Positions 1 through 5,506 of a stretch of DNA of 5,896 nucleotides are shown piece by piece. The number at the start of each line of letters is the position of its first letter. Within the stretch, counting starts at the first letter, position 1. The stretch lies in contig JAJZEG010000250.1 of assembly GCA_021828605.1 (NCBI GenBank), forward strand, positions 1 through 5,896, read 5' to 3'. The notes beneath the pieces were generated by a model that saw only the letters and a program-made list of their open reading frames with translations, did no database searches and was not told the origin of the DNA. Position numbers and translations under genes: made by a program. This DNA is from Pseudomonadota bacterium (GTDB lineage: Bacteria; Pseudomonadota; Alphaproteobacteria; Acetobacterales; Acetobacteraceae).

Positions 1-1
1 T

Positions 2-166
2 GGCAATGCCGCGCAAGTTCCGGCGATTACAAATGAGCTGATCAGGCGCGGTTTTCGCGATGACGCCATAAGTAAAATTTGGGGCGGTAATTTTTTGCGC
101 GCGTTAGAGGCCTCGGAGATTCCAGCACTTCAACAAACTACGCACTCTCCCAGCGGCACTGGATGA
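2..166 (+). CDS. Membrane dipeptidase (peptidase family M19), C-terminal fragment
   Basis: The reading frame is open from base 2 to a TGA at 164-166 and encodes the last 54 residues of a protein whose start lies outside the window. The fragment contains AAQVPAITNELIRRGF followed by KIWGGNFLRALEA. This resembles the C-terminal end of M19 (renal/membrane dipeptidase) enzymes, where a helix giving 'I.K.LGGN.LRV' follows the last active-site strand. M19 enzymes are zinc-dependent dipeptidases, but the zinc ligands lie upstream of the window and cannot be checked. The last ten or so residues (TTHSPSGTG) look like an unstructured tail. The gene converges on hpnG and the two 3' ends overlap by 29 bp, so no room exists for a terminator between them. 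The family call rests on one short motif and is likely rather than certain. Confidence 0.72.
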   Translation, partial: GNAAQVPAITNELIRRGFRDDAISKIWGGNFLRALEASEIPALQQTTHSPSGTG

Positions 167-776
167 CAGCGGCATGGAGCGTTTGACGCGCCCGATTGGC
201 GTCAGCACCAAGTTGCAGCAACTCGGGGAGCGTTTTGGGATGACGCATAAGTTCGCGGAGTATGAAGTGCAATTTTATTTTCCCTTGATCGTCGAGCGCA
301 TTTAGGGCGACGGAGGGTAAGGTGCGCCATGCGGGGTCGGCGACGGCCCGCAGAGCTGCAAATTTTGCGCCGTGAGCGTGAGCGATCGTCGCAACCGCGC
401 CTGACTCGAGATCAATCGCCGCAGCACCCGTTGTTTTGAATAAGCGAGATTTTTCGCCGCTGTTGCTTGCGATCGACTCATGACCAAGCAGTAAATCTCC
501 GGTAGAGCCGCCGAATGCTTTGCATAAGTCAGGATCGCAGGGATAAAGTGTCGAACCGGCTAAAATCGCTCGCGGAATGAGGAGGGTGCCAGATTGGTAG
601 GTAGGGTTCAGGCCTCCGGCAAGACCAAAGCTAATCAGCACTTTGGCGCCACGATTGACCAGGAATTGGGCGGCGCGGGCTGCTCCGGCCGGGGTGCCCC
701 CACCCACGACGATTTCGAGTGGTGTGGAGCGAAGTAACCTAGCTTCGGCAGCAAGACCCGTAACCACACCCCACAT
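138..776 (-). CDS. hpnG: Hopanoid-associated phosphorylase / adenosylhopane nucleosidase HpnG
   Basis: This 212-residue protein belongs to the purine nucleoside phosphorylase / MTA-SAH nucleosidase fold. HpnG removes adenine from adenosylhopane during synthesis of extended (C35) hopanoid membrane lipids. Visible motifs are VVTGLAAEARL at the N-terminus (residues 4-14), the glycine-rich GGG at 25-27, ISFGLAGGL at 48-56, IDLESGAVA at 121-129 (Glu124 matches the ribose-binding Glu of the family) and RAVADPAWRTLP at 143-154 (Asp147 matches the catalytic Asp). The ATG at 776 is chosen because HpnG proteins normally begin 'M..VVTGL'. A GTG at 809 would add 11 residues (223 in total), and neither start has a clear Shine-Dalgarno sequence. 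The gene lies downstream of infC in the same direction. No other hopanoid genes are visible, though the window is short. Confidence 0.85.
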   Translation of the reverse strand: MWGVVTGLAAEARLLRSTPLEIVVGGGTPAGAARAAQFLVNRGAKVLISFGLAGGLNPTYQSGTLLIPRAILAGSTLYPCDPDLCKAFGGSTGDLLLGHESIASNSGEKSRLFKTTGAAAIDLESGAVATIAHAHGAKFAALRAVADPAWRTLPSVALNALDDQGKIKLHFILRELMRHPKTLPELLQLGADANRARQTLHAAVIQCRWESA

Positions 777-826
777 CAGACTATGCTCTGTAACGGAGCT
801 TGGAACCACATATTGCAGTCAACCCA

Positions 827-854
827 ATTCTACCAGATCGAGGTTTCTGTTCAC
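827..854 (-). promoter_or_regulatory. Possible extended -10 promoter for hpnG
   Basis: Reading the minus strand, an extended -10 TGGTAGAAT (835-827) lies 16 nt after a weak -35 GTGAAC (854-849, three of six consensus bases). Transcription would start near 820, about 44 nt before the hpnG ATG. It falls in the short spacer after the infC stop, where no terminator hairpin is evident, so read-through from infC is an equally good explanation. Confidence 0.22.
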
Positions 855-879
855 GATTATAGATCGGATCGTCGCCAAA

Positions 880-1419
880 TTAGCGCGGGGCCAGAACCAT
901 CACCATTTGGCGATTTTCCAACCGTGGCATTTGTTCAACCTTCGTATCGGTTTCCATATCGACGCGCACCCGTTCCAGCACCTTCACGCCGAGTTCCTGA
1001 TGAGCCATCTCGCGTCCCCGAAAGCGCAGCGTAACCTTTACTTTATCACCTTCGCCAATAAAGTTTTTCATAGCGCGCAATTTCACTTGATAATCGTTCT
1101 CATCAATATTGGGGCGAACCTTTATTTCCTTAATTTCAACGATTTTTTGCTTTTTACGCGCTTCGTTCTTCTTTTTCTGCTGTTCGTATTTAAATTTACC
1201 ATAATCGAGCAACTTACATACCGGTGGTTCGGCGTTTGGGCTTATCTCGACCAGATCGAGTCCCGCTTCGAAGGCACGGCGCATGGCGTCTCGTGCGCTG
1301 AGCACGCCGATCATTTCACCTTCCGCTCCGATCAGGCGAACTTGTGGAACGCGGATATCTTCATTGACTCGTGGCCCCTCTCGACTTGGCGGGGCCGGTG
1401 GTTGAGGTATTCTAGCGAT
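880..1419 (-). CDS. infC: Translation initiation factor IF-3
   Basis: IF3 binds the 30S ribosomal subunit, prevents premature 50S joining and proofreads start-codon/initiator-tRNA pairing. The protein is 179 residues, almost exactly the E. coli length (180). The N-domain begins with [14 protein letters not shown] (18-31) and carries the family signature [20 protein letters not shown], followed by [10 protein letters not shown]. The lysine-rich linker helix ([11 protein letters not shown]) comes next, and the C-domain has [12 protein letters not shown], then [14 protein letters not shown], ending MVMVLAPR. The first ATG in frame (1314-1312) would remove the first 35 residues, including the conserved NEDIRVPQV strand. 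The only well-placed start upstream is ATC (1419-1417), six bases after an AGGAG, and the frame closes at a TAA at 1440-1438. Use of AUU or AUC as the infC start codon is a known autoregulatory feature of this gene. Confidence 0.93.
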   Translation of the reverse strand: MARIPQPPAPPSREGPRVNEDIRVPQVRLIGAEGEMIGVLSARDAMRRAFEAGLDLVEISPNAEPPVCKLLDYGKFKYEQQKKKNEARKKQKIVEIKEIKVRPNIDENDYQVKLRAMKNFIGEGDKVKVTLRFRGREMAHQELGVKVLERVRVDMETDTKVEQMPRLENRQMVMVLAPR

Positions 1420-1425
1420 GGTGCG

Positions 1426-1430
1426 CTCCT
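1426..1430 (-). promoter_or_regulatory. Shine-Dalgarno sequence that fixes the ATC start of infC
   Basis: AGGAG on the minus strand lies six bases before the ATC codon at 1419-1417. No ATG, GTG or TTG occurs at suitable spacing in that frame. This site is the main direct support for the non-canonical start. Confidence 0.8.
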
Positions 1431-1520
1431 GTTGACGTTACAAAAATCCTTACACCACCCTGTAGACGATAATCAGGACATCGTGCAACTGACGAGAAAT
1501 AAGGACTTAGCGTAGTCAGC

Positions 1521-1577
1521 GGACGTGTCCAGATCAGCCTTCGCGTGCTCAACAAGGGACACGCCCTGATTGATCTG
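1521..1577 (-). promoter_or_regulatory. Candidate structured leader upstream of infC (alternative stems / pseudoknot)
   Basis: On the minus strand, CAGATCA (1577-1571) can pair perfectly with TGATCTG (1536-1530). GGGCGTGTCC (1566-1557) can pair with GGACACGTCC (1530-1521) over ten positions with one G.U wobble. The two stems interleave, so they form either a pseudoknot or mutually exclusive structures. A third option pairs GCGTG (1564-1560) with CACGC (1547-1543). The element sits in the 166-bp spacer between the small membrane gene and infC, about 100 nt before the infC start. Pairings were found by eye with no energy calculation, so a regulatory role is an inference. Confidence 0.3.
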
Positions 1578-1585
1578 CCGCCTTT

Positions 1586-1774
1586 TCACAGGAATAAAAA
1601 GATTGTTGTTGTCGCGATGGTAACGGCGGCTGCGATGATCACACCTACAAATTTAATGCGGGCGGAGATATCAAATTCGCGATCAAACATCCCGCGTTGC
1701 GGGACAAATTTTATGGGTGCGCTGGCTTGTTCGAGGTGAACGAGGGCTTCGACGGTCGCTGATTGTTCAGTCAT
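1586..1774 (-). CDS. Small single-pass membrane protein of unknown function
   Basis: This is a 62-residue protein I do not recognise. It has a polar, mildly acidic N-terminal half (residues 1-40) and one hydrophobic segment at the very C-terminus (about 42-62: FVGVIIAAAVTIATTT, then IFLFL). The shape is that of a tail-anchored protein with the N-terminus in the cytoplasm: it has no N-terminal signal peptide and has basic residues (R39, K41) immediately before the span. The ATG at 1774 is preceded by AGGAG (1784-1780) with five bases between, a strong ribosome-binding site, which is the main reason to believe the gene is real. It lies between bphP (104 bp upstream) and infC (166 bp downstream), all in one direction. 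Whether it belongs functionally to either neighbour cannot be told from sequence. Confidence 0.68.
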   Translation of the reverse strand: MTEQSATVEALVHLEQASAPIKFVPQRGMFDREFDISARIKFVGVIIAAAVTIATTTIFLFL

Positions 1775-1835
1775 GGGTGCTCCTGATCGGCTTGCTGCAT
1801 CTGCGAACCGCCTTACCGGCTGGATTGACCGAAAG

Positions 1836-1853
1836 ATGTGATGGCGCTCACAT
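1836..1853. promoter_or_regulatory. CRP/FNR-superfamily-like palindrome
   Basis: ATGTGA-TGGCGC-TCACAT is a perfect 6-bp inverted repeat around a 6-bp centre and contains the full TGTGA-N6-TCACA consensus of enterobacterial CRP. It lies in the spacer between the bphP stop and the small membrane gene, with its centre about 70 bp upstream of the latter's ATG, a position compatible with an activator or repressor site. The same inverted repeat could instead fold in RNA downstream of bphP, but the following bases (CTTTCGG) make a poor U-tract, so an intrinsic terminator is less likely. The identity of a binding protein in this organism is unknown. Confidence 0.42.
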
Positions 1854-1878
1854 AATCAGGTCTTTTTGAATGATTAAG

Positions 1879-4050
1879 TTACCCCAACAGATTGCGCAGT
1901 AATATTGTTGCTCTGCGAACGGAATCGCGTACGGCGCTTAATTGATCCGGCATGCGGGTCAAATCGATACGATCGGTGATTTCAAGACCGGCAAGCTGTC
2001 CGTTTTCAACGATGGCGTGGAGTAGATTTGAGAAACTCAATCCATCGGTGCTCGAAATCAAGGCGCCGACCTCTCGAGTGTGATCTAGCACCCCGTCTTG
2101 GAATTGCCGACGGGCGACGTTGGCGGCCTTCTTGTTGGTCATATCCGTGAGCATGAGCACGTATCCCAGGACGCGATCAGCGGAAGCAAAAATCGGATCA
2201 GCGCGGATTTGTACCGGGATTGATGCGCCATTGGCACGACGGAACGCACTTTCACAGCGCCACCCAAGCTGAAATTTTTGTAGCGACCGCAATCGCTCAG
2301 CCAGCAATTTAGGTTCGCTGAATAAAGGAGGCAGATCAGCGAGGTTGCTCGTTTGTTGGTTTGTTTCGCCGATCAAATGCCAACAGGCCTGATTAATCAG
2401 GAGAATATCGCCTACGAAATCGGTTATGATGACGGCCTGACTTGAAGCACCAACATCCTGACGAAGCTGATCGAGCTGATCCTGAGCGATGAGCAGGCGC
2501 ACCGAGGAGGATTGCAGAACCACATCGCTGACCATACAGCCAATCACCCGTGCCGCCGCGATATCTGCTTCTGTCCAAGGCTGTGATTGCTGGCGCATCA
2601 CCTGTTGCCATTGTGCGAATGATCGGCGCGGCGATAGATCGGTCGGTTGATCACCAATGATCATGGGTTTGCTCGGATCGCCGCCCCAGGTGACGGTTCT
2701 GATTTCTTCGGGGCGAATCCAGATGAGATATGCCCCTGGCGCTCCAGTGATGCGCACAGCAAGAATGCCACTGGCAATCGCCGCGATCGAGGCTAGAGAC
2801 TCACGTTCGGCGCTGAGCCGATCAGTTACAACCGGCGCGTCGCCCCGACCATCTACATCGCCGCGCTTATCGAGCCAGGCGGCGATCGCACGAATATCCT
2901 GAGTGGCGGGCACATCACCGCTCGTGGTGACATCGCCCTCATATACCAGAGCCACGCCCGTCGCACGGGTGGGTTGCAGAAGCGCTTGGGAATTATCGAA
3001 TAATGCGTTTCGCCAGCGCCCGTCACGGGTGAGCGCTTCTGCCATACGTTGTTCCAGCCGACGTGCGGAAAGTTCCGCTTGTGCAGCCGTGAAGCTTTGC
3101 AGGGCGGCAATACGCGTCGCGATTGCCTCAGCAAGCAATTCGCAGGCCGCGCGAATCTTGTACGACACGAAATAGGGCGCGTAATGATGGCACGCAATCA
3201 ATCCCCAGAGTCGCCCTTCGATCACCAGCGACATCACCAAAGTTGCACGCACACCCATGTTTTTCAGATATTGATTGTGGATGGGTGAGGAGGCGCGCAG
3301 CGTGCAGAGCGACATGTCGAGCGGGGCATCGCTGATCGGTGACAGCGCTGGTTCGAGCTTGACTGGTTGGAAATTTACATCGACGAGCAGGCGCACCCGA
3401 TGGCGCAAATACAGGCGTCGTGCGATTTGAGGGATGTCGGTCGCGGGATAGCGGTTGCCCAGATAGGGTTCCAGGCCACGCTCGCACTGTTCAGCGAAAA
3501 CCTGACCGTGGCCTTCCTGATCGAATTGATAGACCATCACCCGGTCGTAGCCGGTGAGGTTTTTCACGAAGCGCGCGGCTTCATCGGCCAGATTGCGCAG
3601 CGCCATGCTGACCAAAATGCTTTGCAGCGCTGATTCAAGCTGGTCAGCGATCATGGAGTCTTCGGTGGAATCGTCGGCAGCCGGTTCCAACTCGATCAGC
3701 AATCCGCCGCCTGCGGGGCGGTGGATCAGGGCTTGCAGCGTGATGTGCCGTCGAGCGAGCGTGCCGCGCAGGGCCAGCGGTTGATCCGTAAGCGGTTGCG
3801 TTAAATGCGGGATCAGCGCGGCTGGCAGGCTACCGCCAAGGCTTGCCAGCGGTTGACCGAGAGGTGAGGTGGGAGCGTCGAGAAAATGAGCGATGTTGGC
3901 GCTGGTTTGCACAATAATCAGATCGGGTTCGCTGAGGAGGAGCAAGGCGCCATGGGGCTGAATCGCGCCAGCATATTGGATTTGTTCGCGCTCGCAATTA
4001 GACAGATCCGCCGTTCCGAAAGCTGGGGTCGGTGAAATATTGAATGTCAT
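1879..4050 (-). CDS. bphP: Bacteriophytochrome photoreceptor (PAS-GAF-PHY-PAS, no histidine kinase domain)
   Basis: This 723-residue protein is a red/far-red photoreceptor that should carry biliverdin. Cys19, in SNCEREQIQYAGAIQPHGALL, matches the chromophore-binding Cys of bacteriophytochromes. The PAS_2 domain spans roughly 20-120. The GAF domain (about 140-320) has VMVYQFDQEGHGQVFAE, the PATDIP motif (202-207, Asp205), SSPIHNQYLKNMGV (His258) and WGLIACHHY (His288/His289). The PHY domain (about 330-515) has the tongue motif PRRSF (474-478). A second PAS domain follows (about 530-640), then an 80-residue helical tail with LDHTREVG at 655-662. There are no N, G1 or G2 ATP-binding boxes, so it cannot be a conventional histidine kinase. 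Length and layout fit the phytochromes of Bradyrhizobium and R. palustris (BphP1) that antagonise PpsR. It starts 66 bp after ppsR, probably in the same transcript, with a distant AGGGAA (4066-4061) as ribosome site. Confidence 0.95.
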   Translation of the reverse strand: MTFNISPTPAFGTADLSNCEREQIQYAGAIQPHGALLLLSEPDLIIVQTSANIAHFLDAPTSPLGQPLASLGGSLPAALIPHLTQPLTDQPLALRGTLARRHITLQALIHRPAGGGLLIELEPAADDSTEDSMIADQLESALQSILVSMALRNLADEAARFVKNLTGYDRVMVYQFDQEGHGQVFAEQCERGLEPYLGNRYPATDIPQIARRLYLRHRVRLLVDVNFQPVKLEPALSPISDAPLDMSLCTLRASSPIHNQYLKNMGVRATLVMSLVIEGRLWGLIACHHYAPYFVSYKIRAACELLAEAIATRIAALQSFTAAQAELSARRLEQRMAEALTRDGRWRNALFDNSQALLQPTRATGVALVYEGDVTTSGDVPATQDIRAIAAWLDKRGDVDGRGDAPVVTDRLSAERESLASIAAIASGILAVRITGAPGAYLIWIRPEEIRTVTWGGDPSKPMIIGDQPTDLSPRRSFAQWQQVMRQQSQPWTEADIAAARVIGCMVSDVVLQSSSVRLLIAQDQLDQLRQDVGASSQAVIITDFVGDILLINQACWHLIGETNQQTSNLADLPPLFSEPKLLAERLRSLQKFQLGWRCESAFRRANGASIPVQIRADPIFASADRVLGYVLMLTDMTNKKAANVARRQFQDGVLDHTREVGALISSTDGLSFSNLLHAIVENGQLAGLEITDRIDLTRMPDQLSAVRDSVRRATILLRNLLG

Positions 4051-4116
4051 GAGCGAGATCTTCCCTGCAACCGCCGAGACAATCGACGCCGCTGTTGTGA
4101 TGGCCGCCGTTCAATT

Positions 4117-5433
4117 TTATTTAAGACCGTAGCGCAACATTTTCATATAGAGGCTCTGTCGGCTAAGACCAACGGCAGCCGCCGCTGCTTTGCGATTCCC
4201 CGCTGACTGGCTGAGCGCTTCGGTAATATAATGGCGTTCGATAATAGCGGTCATCGTATCGACCGCTTGAGGTAAACTTGCGTGATCGACGGTCGAGCGC
4301 CATGATTCAAGCGCGGCACCGATTGCGTCGTCGAAACTGGCAATATTCGGGTCGTCGATGCGACGGCTGACGTCACGGATCATCAACCCGATCAACTGCC
4401 CGTCAGTGCCAGCTGAGATTTCTACCCTTGTGGTGCTGCCATGTTCGCCTTGCAGCATGACGGGTAACATTTTCAAATGACCATGGCTGCGGATCAACTC
4501 AAGCAGTGTTGTCAGACCGGTTCCACCATTATGCAGCCAACGATCAAGCCGCGTGCCCAGCACCAATTCCGCACTCCCGGCCTCAACCAGATCGAGAAAT
4601 GCGATGTTCGCTTCAACAATGACGCCATCGCGATCAAGGATAACGAATCCATCAGGCAATTTTTTGATCAGCGGCGAGCAGGCCGGTCGGGCGGGTGCAT
4701 TCGTGGGGCGACCGGTGGTTCCGGCTTCGGTCAGATAGAGCAGGTAACTGGGCGCATCGATGGTTTCGACGGCAGCGGTGCGCACGATCCAGGCACGGCG
4801 TTCTTCGCCCAGATGGAGAATAATACTGGGTGCATGGCCGTACTCGCGTGCACGATCCATCATCGCGAGGAAGGGCGCGCGGTCGGCCGCCGTGATTTCG
4901 TTCAGAAAATTCCAACTCGGACCAATGCCGAATGTGCGGTTCGCGGCAGGGTTTGCGTCGATGATACGCAACGTATCAACCTCGATCAGGAGCACCGGAT
5001 CGATCGCAGCGTTGAAAATGACGTTATAGCGAGTCTCAACCTCCCGCAATTTCCAATGGTTTTGCTCCATGGCGCGCTGGGTGGCGAGCAAGCGCGATTC
5101 CAATTCCGATACGACATGATATTGTCGACCAATGACAATCAATCCCCGATCTTCGCCGAGGCTGACAGCGGTATATTCCAGAGGAATTTCAAGGCCGCTC
5201 GGAAAACGCTGATTGATCGGGGTGAAGCCCGACACACCGGTGGTTTGTGCATCGAGCACCATGAGGCGTAATTTTTCGAGCGCTGACTGGGCGACGGTTT
5301 CAGCCCATCGACGTCCATGCCAGGGGCGCAATGTCTCGCAAGCGATCCGCTCGGATACAATCGCATTCTGGATGATGCCATCACGATCGAGTCGGATGGT
5401 AACGTCAGGCTGCGCGAGGTTAACGACGTCCAT
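4117..5433 (-). CDS. ppsR: Photosynthesis gene repressor PpsR/CrtJ family (PAS domains plus Fis-type HTH)
   Basis: This 438-residue transcription regulator typically represses bacteriochlorophyll, carotenoid and light-harvesting genes by binding TGT-N12-ACA. An N-terminal PAS-like domain (about 5-105) is followed by a Gln-containing linker helix (about 108-135, with ESRLLATQRAMEQNHWKL), PAS1 (about 135-235), PAS2 (about 255-358, from LPDGFVILDRDGVIVEAN) and a Fis-type helix-turn-helix (about 395-437, with GNRKAAAAAVGLSRQSLYMKM then LRYGLK). The GLSRQSLY..LRYG recognition segment is characteristic of PpsR/CrtJ. Only two cysteines are present, Cys32 and Cys252. Cys252 aligns in position with the conserved Cys251/Cys249 of Rhodobacter PpsR/CrtJ, but the Cys those proteins carry in the HTH is missing. 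The ATG at 5433 has no Shine-Dalgarno sequence. It is divergent from the heme oxygenase gene and is followed by bphP, implying light control by the BphP partner. Confidence 0.94.
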   Translation of the reverse strand: MDVVNLAQPDVTIRLDRDGIIQNAIVSERIACETLRPWHGRRWAETVAQSALEKLRLMVLDAQTTGVSGFTPINQRFPSGLEIPLEYTAVSLGEDRGLIVIGRQYHVVSELESRLLATQRAMEQNHWKLREVETRYNVIFNAAIDPVLLIEVDTLRIIDANPAANRTFGIGPSWNFLNEITAADRAPFLAMMDRAREYGHAPSIILHLGEERRAWIVRTAAVETIDAPSYLLYLTEAGTTGRPTNAPARPACSPLIKKLPDGFVILDRDGVIVEANIAFLDLVEAGSAELVLGTRLDRWLHNGGTGLTTLLELIRSHGHLKMLPVMLQGEHGSTTRVEISAGTDGQLIGLMIRDVSRRIDDPNIASFDDAIGAALESWRSTVDHASLPQAVDTMTAIIERHYITEALSQSAGNRKAAAAAVGLSRQSLYMKMLRYGLK

Positions 5434-5440
5434 GACTAGA

Positions 5441-5469
5441 ATTATCTATTATTTTTAGTAAAATAGCAA
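5441..5469 (-). promoter_or_regulatory. Candidate ppsR promoter, predicted to yield a leaderless mRNA
   Basis: On the minus strand a -35 TTGCTA (5469-5464, four of six consensus bases) and a -10 GATAAT (5446-5441, five of six) are separated by exactly 17 nt in a very AT-rich stretch. Only seven bases separate the -10 from the ppsR ATG. Transcription would therefore start at or within a base or so of the start codon, which agrees with the missing ribosome-binding site. Confidence 0.5.
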
Positions 5470-5497
5470 ATTAGCTTAAGGTTTCCGAGCCAATTAT

Positions 5498-5502
5498 GGA
5501 GG
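5498..5502 (+). promoter_or_regulatory. Shine-Dalgarno sequence that fixes the GTG start of heme oxygenase
   Basis: GGAGG, extended to GGAGGT, lies four bases before the GTG at 5507. The frame has a TAA at 5477-5479 and no other start between that stop and the GTG, so the start is well determined. The spacing is slightly short. Confidence 0.75.
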
Positions 5503-5506
5503 TTAC

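Larger units (their letters stand above)
5434..5506. promoter_or_regulatory. Divergent ppsR / heme oxygenase control region
   Basis: This 73-bp spacer is far richer in A+T than the flanking genes. Besides the ppsR promoter it holds TAAAAT (5459-5464) on the plus strand, a plausible -10 for the heme oxygenase gene with start near 5471, although no good -35 is seen. The two promoters would overlap, so a single bound protein could affect both genes. The spacer contains neither TGT nor ACA, so no canonical PpsR operator lies here. Confidence 0.45.

Noticed and set aside
856..861. Perfect TATAAT on the minus strand after infC as the hpnG promoter
   Set aside because: The hexamer 17 nt upstream is GCTAAT, which has essentially no resemblance to a -35, and the best upstream hexamer TTGGCG is only 11 nt away.
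1461..1480. TGT and ACA half-sites resembling a PpsR operator upstream of infC
   Set aside because: The half-sites are 14 bases apart, not 12, so they do not fit TGT-N12-ACA. A housekeeping gene is also an unlikely target.
643..1515. 290-codon plus-strand open frame
   Set aside because: It lies antisense to infC and hpnG, both of which have strong family motifs. Its translation is low-complexity and resembles no family.
4096..4113. TGT-N12-TCA in the ppsR-bphP spacer as a PpsR site
   Set aside because: It matches only five of the six defining bases, and a single degenerate match of this kind is expected by chance.
4051..4116. Terminator or attenuator between ppsR and bphP
   Set aside because: No G+C-rich inverted repeat followed by a T-run is present on the minus strand, so the two genes are more simply read as one transcript.
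4477..5271. 264-codon plus-strand open frame
   Set aside because: It is a shadow of ppsR on the opposite strand, whose PAS and HTH motifs are unmistakable.
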